The position numbers were made by a program, and so were the translations under genes. Under the pieces are notes generated by a model. That model searched no databases. It saw only the letters and a list, made by a program, of their open reading frames with translations, and was not told the origin of the DNA. Positions 63,820 through 64,000 of a DNA stretch of 64,000 nucleotides are shown here, piece after piece. The DNA comes from Plantibacter sp050587525. Its GTDB lineage: Bacteria > Actinomycetota > Actinomycetes > Actinomycetales > Microbacteriaceae. The stretch spans positions 124,001 to 188,000 of the forward strand of contig NZ_JBOBFT010000005.1 of the NCBI RefSeq assembly GCF_050587525.1, in the 5' to 3' direction. Numbering within the stretch: the first letter of the stretch is position 1; each line of letters begins with the position of its first letter.

Positions 63820-63974
63820 GCCCTTCGACAGGCTCAGGGACCGGGCTCCGGTCCCAGAGCCACACCGGTCGCTGAGCCGCACCCGGTCACTGAGCTTGTC
63901 GAAGTGCCAACCGGCCGACGCCACCCATCGACAGGCTCAGGGACCGGTGCCCGGTCGCTGAGCTTGTCGAAGCG
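63820..63974. repeat. Two palindromic repeat hairpins (copy 13)
   Basis: Two consecutive pairs: CCCTTCGACAGGCTCAGGGA with CGGTCACTGAGCTTGTCGAA, and ATCGACAGGCTCAGGGACCG with CGGTCGCTGAGCTTGTCGAA, between the convergent YeiH-like gene and the gene entering from the right. Confidence 0.85.
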
Positions 63975-64000
63975 CTAGTGGGACGAAACGACCTTGAGGC
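63975..64000 (-). CDS. C-terminal end of an unidentified gene
   Basis: A TAG on the minus strand at 63975-63977 closes a frame whose last residues read LKVVSSH. Too short to identify; its coding status is inferred from the repeat ending exactly before it. Confidence 0.3.

Overview
This 64 kb window is chromosomal DNA from a high-GC Gram-positive actinobacterium, most likely a member of the Microbacteriaceae. The call rests on codon use, gene neighbourhoods typical of that group (ftsB-eno; rsmI/pmt; metG-tatD-ksgA-ispE; tRNA-Gln beside glmU and prs; mfd; pth-rplY) and many copies of a short TTCGACAAGCTCAG-type palindromic repeat between genes. The species is not identifiable from the sequence alone. 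I see no prophage, transposase, CRISPR array or rRNA operon.

Layout. 0-5 kb: central glycolysis (ftsB partial, eno, gap) with an aminoglycoside-phosphotransferase-like kinase and a GlxA-type regulator between. 5-11 kb: a membrane-anchored phosphatase/nuclease-family protein, hisS, a PhzF isomerase and an MFS drug exporter whose promoters look like a pair of redox-stress sigma (SigR/SigH type) promoters, then mazG and an aldehyde dehydrogenase. 12-23 kb: nhaA, mfd, folP, a RibD-like reductase, a gene remnant, a VOC protein with its HxlR regulator, pth and rplY. 23-33 kb: a sugar-acid catabolic locus (gluconokinase, idonate-type dehydrogenase, gluconate 5-dehydrogenase-like SDR, FAH-family hydrolase, MFS importer, IclR regulator, D-2-hydroxyacid dehydrogenase, beta-hydroxyacid dehydrogenase) that leads into 6-phosphogluconate dehydrogenase (gnd); matching IclR-like operators lie before the importer and in the divergent promoter of the two dehydrogenases. 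33-43 kb: a CPBP-like membrane protein, prs, glmU, tRNA-Gln, a MarR regulator, a TMEM175-like channel, the metNIQ methionine importer and an ABC-F ATPase.

43-53.4 kb is the most interesting part: a compact set of lipid genes that together read as an ether-lipid (alkyl-glycerolipid) biosynthesis locus. It holds a TetR regulator, a diacylglycerol-kinase-like lipid kinase, an alkylglycerone-phosphate synthase, a PlsC acyltransferase, an SDR that could reduce alkyl-DHAP, a fatty acyl-CoA reductase fused to a HAD domain, and two ferritin-like proteins, one with a full diiron site and one that has lost half of its ligands. Six of these genes form two divergent, translationally coupled operons around a 75-base promoter region with a 20-base near-perfect palindrome, and a related sequence lies over the -10 box of the TetR gene.

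53.5-64 kb returns to housekeeping: ispE, a DUF protein and an aldo/keto reductase inserted before ksgA, then tatD, metG, rsmI, a divergent protein O-mannosyltransferase and a YeiH-type membrane protein. Many genes here appear to start translation at or next to the transcript 5' end: a -10-like hexamer lies 6-7 bases before the start codon.
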